DNA of 11,919 nucleotides from Oscillospiraceae bacterium (GCA_020025395.1 JAHHSE010000036.1:1-11919); one strand, 5' to 3'; shown: positions 6,390 through 11,919, counted from the first letter of the stretch. Made by a program: numbers and translations. The notes: generated by a model not told the origin, from the letters alone.

Positions 6390-8711
6390 TCAGGTCCCGT
6401 GCTTGACCCGGTCCCGCTCCTCAGCCCGTTTCCCGTTGTTAAAGCGGTCCAGAGTCCCCACCAGGTATCCGGTGATTCTGCGGATGCGCTCAAAGGGGAC
6501 ATCCTCCTCTTTCCGGCCGCAGCCGGGGCACTGATCCCCGATGATGCCGGAAAAGCCGCACACCGGGTCCCGATCCACTGGATGGTTCACCGATCCGTAT
6601 CCGATGCCGTTTTCCTTCATGCAGCGGATCACCTTTTCAAAGGCCTCCAGATTCTCGGTGGGGTCCCCGTCCATTTCAATGTAGCTGATGTGTCCCGCAT
6701 TGGTCAGAGCATGGTAGGGGGCCTCCAGCCGGATCTTTTCATAGGCCGAGATCGGGTAGTACACCGGCACATGGAAGGAGTTGGTGTAGTAATCCCGATC
6801 GGTGATTCCCGGAATGGAGCCGTATCTGGCCCGGTCCATTCGGACGAAGCGTCCGGAGAGTCCCTCCGCCGGGGTGGCCAGGAGGGAGAAGTTGAGCCCC
6901 CGCCTGTCCGACTCGTCCTCCATCCGTTTCCGCATATGGCCCACAATTTCCAAGCCCAGAATCTGGGCTTTTTCACTCTCTCCATGGTGTTCTCCCACAA
7001 GGCACTTCAGAGTCTCCGCCAGGCCGATAAAGCCCACGGACAGGGTGCCGTGCTTTAAGACCTCCCGAACCTCATCGTTCCACTCCAGCCTGTCACTGTC
7101 CAGCCAAACCCCCTGTCCCATGAGGAAGGGGAAGTTCTTCACCCGTTTCCGGCACTGGATCTCAAACCGCTCCAGAAGCTGGTCCACGCAGAGATCCATC
7201 ATCCGATCCAGGCTCTCGAAGAATTGATTCAAATCCCCCTTGGCCTTGATGGCAAGGCGGGGCAGATTGATGGAGGTGAAGGAGAGGTTGCCCCGTCCGT
7301 TGCAGATCTCCCGACTGGGGTCGTATCCATTGCCGATGACTCTGGTCCTGCACCCCATGTAGGCGATTTCGGTCTCGGGGTGACCGGGCTTATAATACTG
7401 CAAATTGAAGGGGGCATCCAGGAAGGAGAAGTTTGGGAAAAGCCGTTTGGCGGAGCAGCGGATGGCCAGCTGGAAGAGGTCATAGTTGGGATCGCCCGGA
7501 TTGTAGTTGACCCCCTCCTTGACCCGGAAAATCTGGATGGGGAAGATGGGGGTCTCCCCATTGCCCAGCCCCTCCTCGGTGGTGAGAAGAATGTTTTTCA
7601 TCACCATCCGCCCCTCCGGGGAGGTGTCCATGCCGTAGTTGATGGAGGAGAAGGGGGTCTGCGCCCCGGCTCTGGAGTGCATGGTGTTCAGGTTGTGGAT
7701 CACCGCCTCCATGGCCTGGAAGGTGGCCCGGTCGGTCTCCTGCACCGCCCGCTCATGGGAGAAGGTCTGGCAGCGGCGGGCCAGCGCCTCCTCCAGGCCG
7801 AAGCGCTCCATCAGCCGGGGCAGCTCGGCCGCAAAATAGGCCTCACAGCTTTCCAGGGTGGGGACCAGACCGGTCTCCTTCTTCAAAGCCCCTATCATCT
7901 CTTTGACGGCCTGCTCGTTGTAGTCCTGTCCGGCCAGCAGGCTGATGGAGCGGGCCAGATTTTGACGGTAGAGCCGCACAAAGGTCTTTCTCACCCCCTC
8001 CGCCATGCCGTAGTCGAAGTTGACCACAGACTGACCCCCGTGCTGATCGTTTTGATTGGACTGGATGGCGATGCAGCAGAGGGCGGCATAGGAGGAGATG
8101 TCATTCGGCTCCCGCAGCGCTCCGTGACCGGTGGAGAATCCGCCGTGGAAGAGCTTTAGGATGTCAATCTGGCAGCAGGTGGTGGTGAGGGTGAGGAAGT
8201 CCAGATCATGGATGTGGATGTCCCCCTCCCGATGGGCCTTGGCGTGGTCAGGATTGAGGACGAACATATCGTAAAACTGCTTGGCGCCTTCAGAGCCGAA
8301 TTTGAGCATGGCACCCATGGCGGTGTCCCCGTCAATGTTGGCGTTTTCCCGCTTGATGTCGGAATCCACCGCGTCGGAATAGGCGATGTCCTCATAGATT
8401 TTCATGAGGCGGGTATTCATCTCTCTGGAGCGGGAGCGCTCGGACCGATAGAGAATGTAGGCCTTGGCCGTCTGGACATAGCCGTTTTCCATCAGGACCC
8501 GCTCCACGATGTCCTGGATATGCTCCACATCGGGGTGGGCGATGCCCTCCACCTCCAGAATGGAGGTCACTTCGGCGGCCAATTTTTTTGCCGTCTCATC
8601 ATAGCCGGGCTTATAAGTGGCATCAAAGGCCTTGGTGATGGCCCTTGCGATCTTCTCCTCACTAAAGGCAGCGCTCCGCCCGTCTCTCTTCTGAATCTCC
8701 GTCACAACCAT
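6390..8711 (-). CDS. nrdD: Anaerobic (class III) ribonucleoside-triphosphate reductase
   Basis: Encodes 773 residues; it reduces ribonucleoside triphosphates to deoxyribonucleotides under strict anaerobiosis by a glycyl-radical mechanism. An ATP-cone allosteric domain occupies about residues 3-95. The catalytic barrel follows, with Cys454 in the MGCRT motif as the likely thiyl-radical cysteine. Near the C terminus is a zinc-ribbon-like segment with Cys718, Cys728 and Cys731, then the glycyl-radical loop RRITGYLVG with Gly748 as the expected radical site, followed by RFNNGK. Only three cysteines are seen in the zinc segment, with Asp715 where a CxxC pair would have its first Cys. The ATG at 8711 has a GGGAG/AAAGGGAG RBS 6-7 nt upstream. 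The promoter carries NrdR-type boxes, so repression by the dNTP-sensing regulator NrdR is expected. First gene of the nrdD-nrdG-rsmI operon. Confidence 0.98.
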   Translation of the reverse strand: MVVTEIQKRDGRSAAFSEEKIARAITKAFDATYKPGYDETAKKLAAEVTSILEVEGIAHPDVEHIQDIVERVLMENGYVQTAKAYILYRSERSRSREMNTRLMKIYEDIAYSDAVDSDIKRENANIDGDTAMGAMLKFGSEGAKQFYDMFVLNPDHAKAHREGDIHIHDLDFLTLTTTCCQIDILKLFHGGFSTGHGALREPNDISSYAALCCIAIQSNQNDQHGGQSVVNFDYGMAEGVRKTFVRLYRQNLARSISLLAGQDYNEQAVKEMIGALKKETGLVPTLESCEAYFAAELPRLMERFGLEEALARRCQTFSHERAVQETDRATFQAMEAVIHNLNTMHSRAGAQTPFSSINYGMDTSPEGRMVMKNILLTTEEGLGNGETPIFPIQIFRVKEGVNYNPGDPNYDLFQLAIRCSAKRLFPNFSFLDAPFNLQYYKPGHPETEIAYMGCRTRVIGNGYDPSREICNGRGNLSFTSINLPRLAIKAKGDLNQFFESLDRMMDLCVDQLLERFEIQCRKRVKNFPFLMGQGVWLDSDRLEWNDEVREVLKHGTLSVGFIGLAETLKCLVGEHHGESEKAQILGLEIVGHMRKRMEDESDRRGLNFSLLATPAEGLSGRFVRMDRARYGSIPGITDRDYYTNSFHVPVYYPISAYEKIRLEAPYHALTNAGHISYIEMDGDPTENLEAFEKVIRCMKENGIGYGSVNHPVDRDPVCGFSGIIGDQCPGCGRKEEDVPFERIRRITGYLVGTLDRFNNGKRAEERDRVKHGT

Positions 8712-8743
8712 GGTTTACTCCCTTTCCGCAACACAATCAGACA

Positions 8744-8759
8744 ACACTATATCTTGTAT
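8744..8759. promoter_or_regulatory. NrdR box 1 (proximal to nrdD)
   Basis: ACACTATATCTTGTAT matches 14 of 16 positions of the NrdR palindrome ACACWATATWTWGTGT. It lies in the nrdD leader, just downstream of the predicted transcription start. NrdR is a zinc-finger/ATP-cone repressor that controls ribonucleotide reductase genes. Confidence 0.8.
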
Positions 8760-8781
8760 CCGCTTTTTTTACAGCGTTATT

Positions 8782-8811
8782 ATCATACAATATTTAGCTT
8801 GACTGCGTCAA
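8782..8811 (-). promoter_or_regulatory. Promoter of the nrdD-nrdG-rsmI operon
   Basis: On the minus strand -35 TTGACG (8811 to 8806), 18-nt spacer, -10 TATGAT (8787 to 8782). The predicted start near 8775 gives a leader of about 65 nt. NrdR box 2 lies across the spacer and -10, and box 1 lies in the early leader. Confidence 0.7.
8785..8800. promoter_or_regulatory. NrdR box 2 (overlaps nrdD promoter)
   Basis: ATACAATATTTAGCTT matches 13 of 16 positions of the NrdR consensus. Its centre is 41 bp from that of box 1, close to four helical turns, in line with the known preference for helically phased NrdR box pairs. It overlaps the -10 element and spacer of the nrdD promoter. Confidence 0.72.
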
Positions 8812-8884
8812 GGGCATCCCCCTCTTTCCCCCTCTTTTCGACAGCCAAAAATACGGGATGATTTTTGTTGCTTTTTTCTATTTG

Positions 8885-8900
8885 ACACAATATCCTGTGA
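8885..8900. promoter_or_regulatory. Third, isolated NrdR-box-like palindrome
   Basis: ACACAATATCCTGTGA matches 13 of 16 positions of the NrdR consensus. Its centre lies 100 bp upstream of the centre of box 2. No phased partner was found 21, 31 or 41 bp away. It lies between the terminator of the proposed ncRNA and the nrdD promoter. It also contains the dyad CACA-N6-TGTG, so other regulators are possible. Confidence 0.4.
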
Positions 8901-8992
8901 AAAAAACAGCCTGAAATCCTCTCTGTATACTGCTGTGGACGCAAGGACCACCAAACGGAGCAGAAGGACTGCACTTTTCTTCTTCCCCGCAT

Positions 8993-9025
8993 AAAAACCG
9001 ACCAACCGCACACAGGCTGTTGGTC
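8993..9025 (-). terminator. Intrinsic terminator of the candidate small RNA
   Basis: Read on the minus strand: GACCAAC, 12-nt loop, GTTGGTC (9025-9019 pairing with 9006-9000), then GG and TTTTT (8997-8993). The 7-bp stem plus T-run is a standard rho-independent layout. Confidence 0.65.
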
Positions 9026-9116
9026 AGAAAAGCGTTCCATGTTCCATATCCTCTGGAGGGGCGGCAGCTCAGAAAACGGTTTTCCCCTCGCTGAAGCTGC
9101 AAGACTATAGATGCCA

Positions 9117-9156
9117 GGGTTTTCTCCTGTGCCTGCAGGTCGGGGGTATTCTCCTG
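9117..9156. repeat. Duplicated 13-nt motif within the candidate ncRNA
   Basis: GGGTTTTCTCCTG (9117-9129) and GGGTATTCTCCTG (9144-9156) differ at one position and are 27 bp apart. Between them lies the palindrome CCTGCAGG. In the minus transcript they read CAGGAGAAAACCC and CAGGAGAATACCC. Confidence 0.7.
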
Positions 9157-9243
9157 GGCCGTTTTGGAAAACGGGGAATGGATGCCCTGTGTATCTCCAC
9201 CGGCTCCACCTCTGTTCATCTCCGCATCTTCATCATAAGCCTT

Positions 9244-9272
9244 ATCATATCATATTCGGCACCTTTTGTCAC
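9244..9272 (-). promoter_or_regulatory. Promoter of the candidate small RNA
   Basis: Minus strand: -35 GTGACA (9272 to 9267), exactly 17 nt, -10 TATGAT (9249 to 9244) with an upstream TG forming an extended -10 (TGATATGAT). It faces away from the glycosyltransferase gene, so it cannot serve it. Confidence 0.65.
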
Positions 9273-9348
9273 ATTTCATCTTTCAGAAGCGCTCCAGAAA
9301 ATCACCATCTTTTTCTGCTCTCATAGAGTGAATAGAGAGGTGATTTTT

Positions 9349-10614
9349 TTGAGGACAAAATTTATCCTTTCCATGTGCCTCGGCTTGCTGTGGCTGGCTG
9401 TTTCCGTCTTCTTTGCGGTGGGATGGGCACAGGAGCTTTCCTGTCTTTTCCCTGCTGTCTATGTCTGGTGGGTTATTATCGGCATCGCTCTGCTGCCGGG
9501 ATTGCTGATGAGTACCATGTTTTTCTCAAACCTGCTGCACCAAAAATTAAAAAAATATCCTGATACACAGGAAGATACCACCATTATTATGTGTGCGCAC
9601 AACGAGGAACAGACCATATCTCAATCCATCCGGGCAATTGCGAATCAACAATATCGAGGGCATATCCGCCTGATTGTTGTGGACAACGCCTCCACGGACC
9701 ATACCAAACAGGTGGTTTTGTCACTGCAGGAAATCCCGTTTCAAAACGGTTCTCTGGAATATGCTTATTGCGGACAACTGGGCAAGGCAAATGCGTTAAA
9801 CACCGGATTGGCTCTGGTCTGTACGCCCTATCTCATCACTGTGGATGCGGATACCACTTTGGAAAAGACCGCTGTACAGAGCATTATGAATCATCTGGTA
9901 TCCTGTGGAAGTGCCTGTGTTGCGGGAAATTTACTGGTTCAGAACACAAAATCTTCCCTGATCGCAAGGATGCAAATTTATGATTATCTGCTCAGTATCG
10001 CTGCCATTAAGCGATTTCAAGGCAGCTATGGGTCCACTTTGGTGGCGCAGGGGGCTTTCAGCGCTTATCAGACAGAAGCGGTTCGCAGCATCGGCGGGTG
10101 GCAGAGGGTCCTCGGAGAAGACATTGTGCTGACCTATCAGCTGATTTACCGGGGGCTGCCCTCCTCCTATGAACCCGGTGCGGTGGGCTATACCACCGTG
10201 CCGGAAACCTTAAAGGGTCTATATCATCAGCGAAAGCGATGGGCGATAGGTATGTTGGAGGGACTGCGTACCGTACCGCCCTGGAAGCACCGCACTCTCT
10301 TTTCCCGCTATTTTACTTTCGTGAATCTTTCTATTCTCTATCTGGATCTCTCTTTTGTCTTTGGATTTGTTCCGGGGGTGATTCTCGCACTGCTCGGGTA
10401 CCCTTTCTTTGTCGGAGTTCTTACCCTTTTCACGGCGGCAGTCTGCATCCTCCTGCATTCTGTGATGTATCTCTATCAAAAAAAGCTGCAAATTCCATTT
10501 GAAAACAGCATTTCAGGATTTGTCTGTTTCCTTTTGTTCTTTCAAACGATACAGAGTACGGCTGCCCTGCACGGTTATTTAATCCGTCTGACACACAGAA
10601 AAACGGAATGGTAA
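9349..10614 (+). CDS. Membrane family 2 glycosyltransferase, processive polysaccharide synthase type (PgaC/IcaA-like)
   Basis: Encodes 421 residues from a TTG at 9349, chosen because GAGAGGTGA (9335-9343) sits at proper distance and the first membrane helix then begins at residue 5. In-frame GTG codons at 9328 and 9340 are alternatives; a longer frame from 9178 lacks an RBS and crosses an opposing promoter. Two N-terminal helices (about 5-26 and 37-59) precede the cytoplasmic GT-A domain: CAHNEE at 82-87, Asp112 in IVVDNASTD, the DxD Asp166-Asp168, catalytic GED with Asp258, and QRKRW at 294-298 (the QxxRW acceptor motif). Three hydrophobic segments follow from about 321 to 410. The complete motif set is that of processive beta-linked synthases (poly-N-acetylglucosamine, hyaluronan, cellulose); the sugar cannot be told. 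No partner deacetylase or export gene is adjacent. The gene is more AT-rich than nifJ/nrdD, suggesting accessory status. Confidence 0.9.
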   Translation: MRTKFILSMCLGLLWLAVSVFFAVGWAQELSCLFPAVYVWWVIIGIALLPGLLMSTMFFSNLLHQKLKKYPDTQEDTTIIMCAHNEEQTISQSIRAIANQQYRGHIRLIVVDNASTDHTKQVVLSLQEIPFQNGSLEYAYCGQLGKANALNTGLALVCTPYLITVDADTTLEKTAVQSIMNHLVSCGSACVAGNLLVQNTKSSLIARMQIYDYLLSIAAIKRFQGSYGSTLVAQGAFSAYQTEAVRSIGGWQRVLGEDIVLTYQLIYRGLPSSYEPGAVGYTTVPETLKGLYHQRKRWAIGMLEGLRTVPPWKHRTLFSRYFTFVNLSILYLDLSFVFGFVPGVILALLGYPFFVGVLTLFTAAVCILLHSVMYLYQKKLQIPFENSISGFVCFLLFFQTIQSTAALHGYLIRLTHRKTEW

Positions 10615-10660
10615 TCGTGAAATACGCCCCGGTTTCATGCCGGCGCTCAGGCAATGGGTC

Positions 10661-11146
10661 TTATTGTTTGGGAAACCAGGGGATGCAGCGGTTCACTCGC
10701 CTGCAGTAATCCGAAAATTCCTGGCCATAACACCTCGCAAGCCATTTTTCTTCTGAGCTTTTCATGAAAATTGTAATATCTGCCCAAAAAATACAGGGCA
10801 GAAGCAGTGACCAAAGGGTTGCAGACAGCATGGCGGCTCCTGTCAGAGCGATGGCAATGGCAGAGTATATGGGATTTCTTACCCATGCATATATGCCCTC
10901 TGTCACCAGATGGTTTTCTAAGACAGCACGGCTGATTTTCGCCACCGCCACCGCCTGTATCCAGATCCAGATCCCCAATACGATCAAAAGACAGCCAATC
11001 CCCCGAAAGGGTATATGCAGCAGCCGCATTTTTCCGCCATCCAAGCACCCTGATCGCTCCAAAAGAGCAAATGCCAGGAAAAAAACAAGCATCACCGCAA
11101 CGCACAGCGGTCCCACACCATAAATGGGCAAATGTTTCCTCTTCAT
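10661..11146 (-). CDS. Integral-membrane methyltransferase, isoprenylcysteine/phospholipid methyltransferase (ICMT/PEMT) family
   Basis: Encodes 161 residues from ATG 11146 (MKRKHLPIYG), which has TGGAGG 8 nt upstream; a TTG at 11161 in the same frame would place the RBS inside the gene and is rejected. Hydrophobic segments lie at about 10-29, 49-69 and 93-128. The family SAM-binding signature is visible: LVTEGIYAWVRNPIYSAI at 80-97 (usually RHP, here Arg90-Asn91-Pro92), and the C-terminal EE at 132-133 followed by YGQEFSDYCRRV and a final IPW. Bacterial relatives methylate lipids or small molecules in the membrane; the substrate is unknown. It converges on the glycosyltransferase with a 46-bp gap, so the two are not co-transcribed. 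A perfect inverted repeat stands directly before its RBS. Confidence 0.88.
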   Translation of the reverse strand: MKRKHLPIYGVGPLCVAVMLVFFLAFALLERSGCLDGGKMRLLHIPFRGIGCLLIVLGIWIWIQAVAVAKISRAVLENHLVTEGIYAWVRNPIYSAIAIALTGAAMLSATLWSLLLPCIFWADITIFMKSSEEKWLARCYGQEFSDYCRRVNRCIPWFPKQ

Positions 11147-11162
11147 GACCGCAACCTCCAAG

Positions 11163-11200
11163 GATACTCTGTAGTTAGCACAAGTTAACTACAGAGTATC
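11163..11200. promoter_or_regulatory. Perfect 15-bp inverted repeat upstream of the methyltransferase gene, candidate operator
   Basis: GATACTCTGTAGTTA (11163-11177) and TAACTACAGAGTATC (11186-11200) are exact reverse complements around 8 nt. It lies 3-4 bp before the Shine-Dalgarno of the minus-strand gene. The arms contain ACTCTGTAGT/ACTACAGAGT, close to half-sites of metal-sensing MerR-family operators (for example zntA), but farther apart. No T-run directly follows on either strand, so a terminator is unlikely. A weak -35-like TTGAAA (11221 to 11216, minus) and GATACT (11200 to 11195) would place the promoter on the outer arm. Confidence 0.6.
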
Positions 11201-11784
11201 ACATGGATTCTGTTTTTTCAAGACCTTGTATGCTCCGAGAGATGCCTGTCCTGCCCGTTTCTCGCAGGCCGGAACATGGCACGGAGCCTCCCACGGTCCT
11301 CCTCGGAGGCTGTCCCACCCGGAGGAATAAATCCCATTCTTCCCCTCTTTTTCTCACGGCTCGTCTGTTCGCCATATCTCTCTATTTATATGTTCTTCTG
11401 TGGTTGATTGCCGAGTATTTTTGTCGTGGGTACAATTTCGTCTTCTGGCAGGTTATGCCGCCCTAAAAATACTTACGAGCGGAAGTGAAAAAAGAAATTT
11501 ATCTCCTTTTTGACAGCACCGGACCTCGCCGCTGCCTTGACGCTCCCGGCCATGGAATTCACAGCACAGAATGTGCAGGCGGCAGCCAATTGGGGGGGAG
11601 AATTAGGTGATGGGGATCATGCAGCTTTCAAGGCTGTTCCTGACCAGATTACTCCTTCGATGTCTGAAATGCTGCGAGAGCTGCCCGCATCCCTTGTATT
11701 ATCACTGCTGCAGGTAATCATATCTGGACCAATGCGAAACTGGATGGGGCAGAGACTGGAATTTGGAGACAAAGAGAATAGAAA
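11201..11784. other. Gene-poor stretch without a recognisable product
   Basis: No reading frame here resembles a known family. The 87-residue plus frame at 11203-11466 has no RBS and low-complexity-like composition. A frame open from ATG 11552 to the window end has no RBS and would run through three terminator-like hairpins. A 7-bp hairpin (AGCCTCC at 11285-11291 with GGAGGCT at 11305-11311) and a candidate promoter (11408-11436) are the only structures seen. It may be a decayed gene or a non-coding transcript. Confidence 0.5.
11408..11436 (+). promoter_or_regulatory. Candidate plus-strand promoter in gene-free DNA
   Basis: -35 TTGCCG (11408-11413), 17-nt spacer, -10 TACAAT (11431-11436). 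A transcript would start near 11443 and reach the hairpin array at 11785-11910 without crossing a recognised gene. Confidence 0.4.
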
Positions 11785-11817
11785 AAGAACCCGGCTGAGT
11801 CAATCGGCCGGGTTCTT
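11785..11817. terminator. Hairpin 1 of three, terminator-like on the minus strand
   Basis: AAGAACCCGGC (11785-11795) pairs perfectly with GCCGGGTTCTT (11807-11817) around an 11-nt loop. On the minus strand it is followed by TTTCTATTC; with the A/T base of the stem this gives a TTTTTC run, so it resembles a terminator for transcripts coming from the right. Confidence 0.65.
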
Positions 11818-11830
11818 CAAGCTGTCGAAA

Positions 11831-11860
11831 AGGTCCAACAACATAGCTGTTGTTGGACCT
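11831..11860. terminator. Hairpin 2 of three, perfect 13-bp stem
   Basis: AGGTCCAACAACA (11831-11843) pairs with TGTTGTTGGACCT (11848-11860) around the 4-nt loop TAGC. On the minus strand the stem is followed by TTTCGACAG, a short T-run. It is flanked on both sides by the repeated CTGTCGA linker. Confidence 0.6.
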
Positions 11861-11872
11861 CAGCCTGTCGAG

Positions 11873-11910
11873 AAACCTGGCTGTGCGTCAAGCACAAGCC
11901 GGGTTTTTTT
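11873..11910 (+). terminator. Hairpin 3 of three, rho-independent terminator with T7
   Basis: AAACCTGGCTGTGC (11873-11886) pairs with GCAC, bulged A, AGCCGGGTTT (11892-11906), with one G-U pair and a 5-nt loop. The T-run 11904-11910 follows directly. A standard plus-strand intrinsic terminator. Confidence 0.75.
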
Positions 11911-11919
11911 CGCATATGA

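Larger units (their letters stand above)
8993..9237 (-). ncRNA. Candidate structured small RNA of about 245 nt, family not recognised
   Basis: The minus strand here has a promoter with 17-nt spacing and an extended -10 (9244-9272), a start point near 9237, and an intrinsic terminator ending at about 8993. Between them lie a hairpin of six paired bases (CCGTTT/AAACGG within 9159-9174), a 9-bp stem with one bulge (9064-9072 with 9091-9100), a competing 6-bp stem (9056-9061 with 9084-9089), and a 13-nt motif present twice. No convincing reading frame fits: the longest minus frame (from 9219) reads straight through the terminator and resembles nothing known. I checked it against the conserved cores I remember for 6S, SRP, RNase P and tmRNA, T-box, cobalamin, SAM and c-di-GMP motifs, without a match. 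It could instead be an attenuated long leader of nrdD, 280 bp downstream, but nrdD has its own promoter. Confidence 0.5.

Noticed and set aside
7224..8159. Plus-strand frame of 311 residues across nrdD
   Set aside because: Antisense shadow with Gly/Val/Leu-rich composition; nrdD is unambiguous.
9064..9100. H-type pseudoknot formed by stems 9064-9072/9091-9100 and 9056-9061/9084-9089
   Set aside because: Only 2 nt would have to span a 9-bp stem, which is not geometrically reasonable; treated instead as alternative stems.
8878..9219. 113-residue minus frame and its overlapping short frames between nrdD and the glycosyltransferase
   Set aside because: No RBS at proper distance, no recognisable family, and it runs through a 7-bp hairpin plus T5 that looks like a terminator.
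11552..11919. Plus frame open to the window edge
   Set aside because: No RBS, no similarity to a known protein, and it passes through three strong hairpins including a T7 terminator.
1..11919. CRISPR arrays, tRNA and rRNA genes
   Set aside because: No regularly spaced identical repeats, no tRNA-like cloverleaf and no conserved rRNA segments were seen on either strand by eye.

Overview
The window looks like a chromosomal segment of a strictly anaerobic, fairly high-GC, low-oxygen-lifestyle Firmicute, most likely a gut Clostridia member of the Oscillospiraceae type. The evidence is a single-chain pyruvate:ferredoxin oxidoreductase, an oxygen-sensitive class III ribonucleotide reductase with NrdR-type operators, strong GGAGG ribosome binding sites, and protein sequences typical of that group. 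The taxonomic placement is inference from protein style, not from a marker gene.

Layout. 1-473 (minus): N-terminal part of a YifB/ComM-type AAA ATPase running off the left edge. 474-713: divergent control region with a sigma-A type promoter for each flanking gene. 714-4265 (plus): nifJ, pyruvate:ferredoxin oxidoreductase. 4323-4928: heavily decayed, internally deleted IS3-family insertion sequence between the convergent nifJ and rsmI genes. 4953-8711 (minus): nrdD-nrdG-rsmI, transcribed in that order from a promoter overlapped by an NrdR box, with a second box just downstream of it. About 8993-9237 (minus): a gene-free stretch with a very good promoter, internal stems and an intrinsic terminator, proposed here as an unidentified small RNA of about 245 nt. 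9349-10614 (plus): membrane-embedded family 2 glycosyltransferase of the poly-N-acetylglucosamine/hyaluronan/cellulose synthase type, with a TTG start. 10661-11146 (minus): small integral-membrane methyltransferase of the ICMT/PEMT type, preceded by a perfect 15-bp inverted repeat. 11201-11919: no recognisable gene, a candidate plus-strand promoter, and three consecutive hairpins (the last a classic terminator) joined by a repeated CTGTCGA linker.

Functionally, the left two thirds is housekeeping anaerobic metabolism: pyruvate oxidation to acetyl-CoA with reduced ferredoxin, anaerobic dNTP synthesis with its radical-SAM activase, and a 16S rRNA methyltransferase riding on the nrd transcript. 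From about 8800 rightward the sequence becomes visibly more AT-rich and less tightly packed, and its two protein genes are envelope-related and not in an operon with anything. This right side is the accessory part and holds the less explained signals: the candidate ncRNA, the wide MerR-like inverted repeat and the triple-hairpin array. No clearly new multi-gene system was found; the best candidates for something undescribed are the RNA elements.
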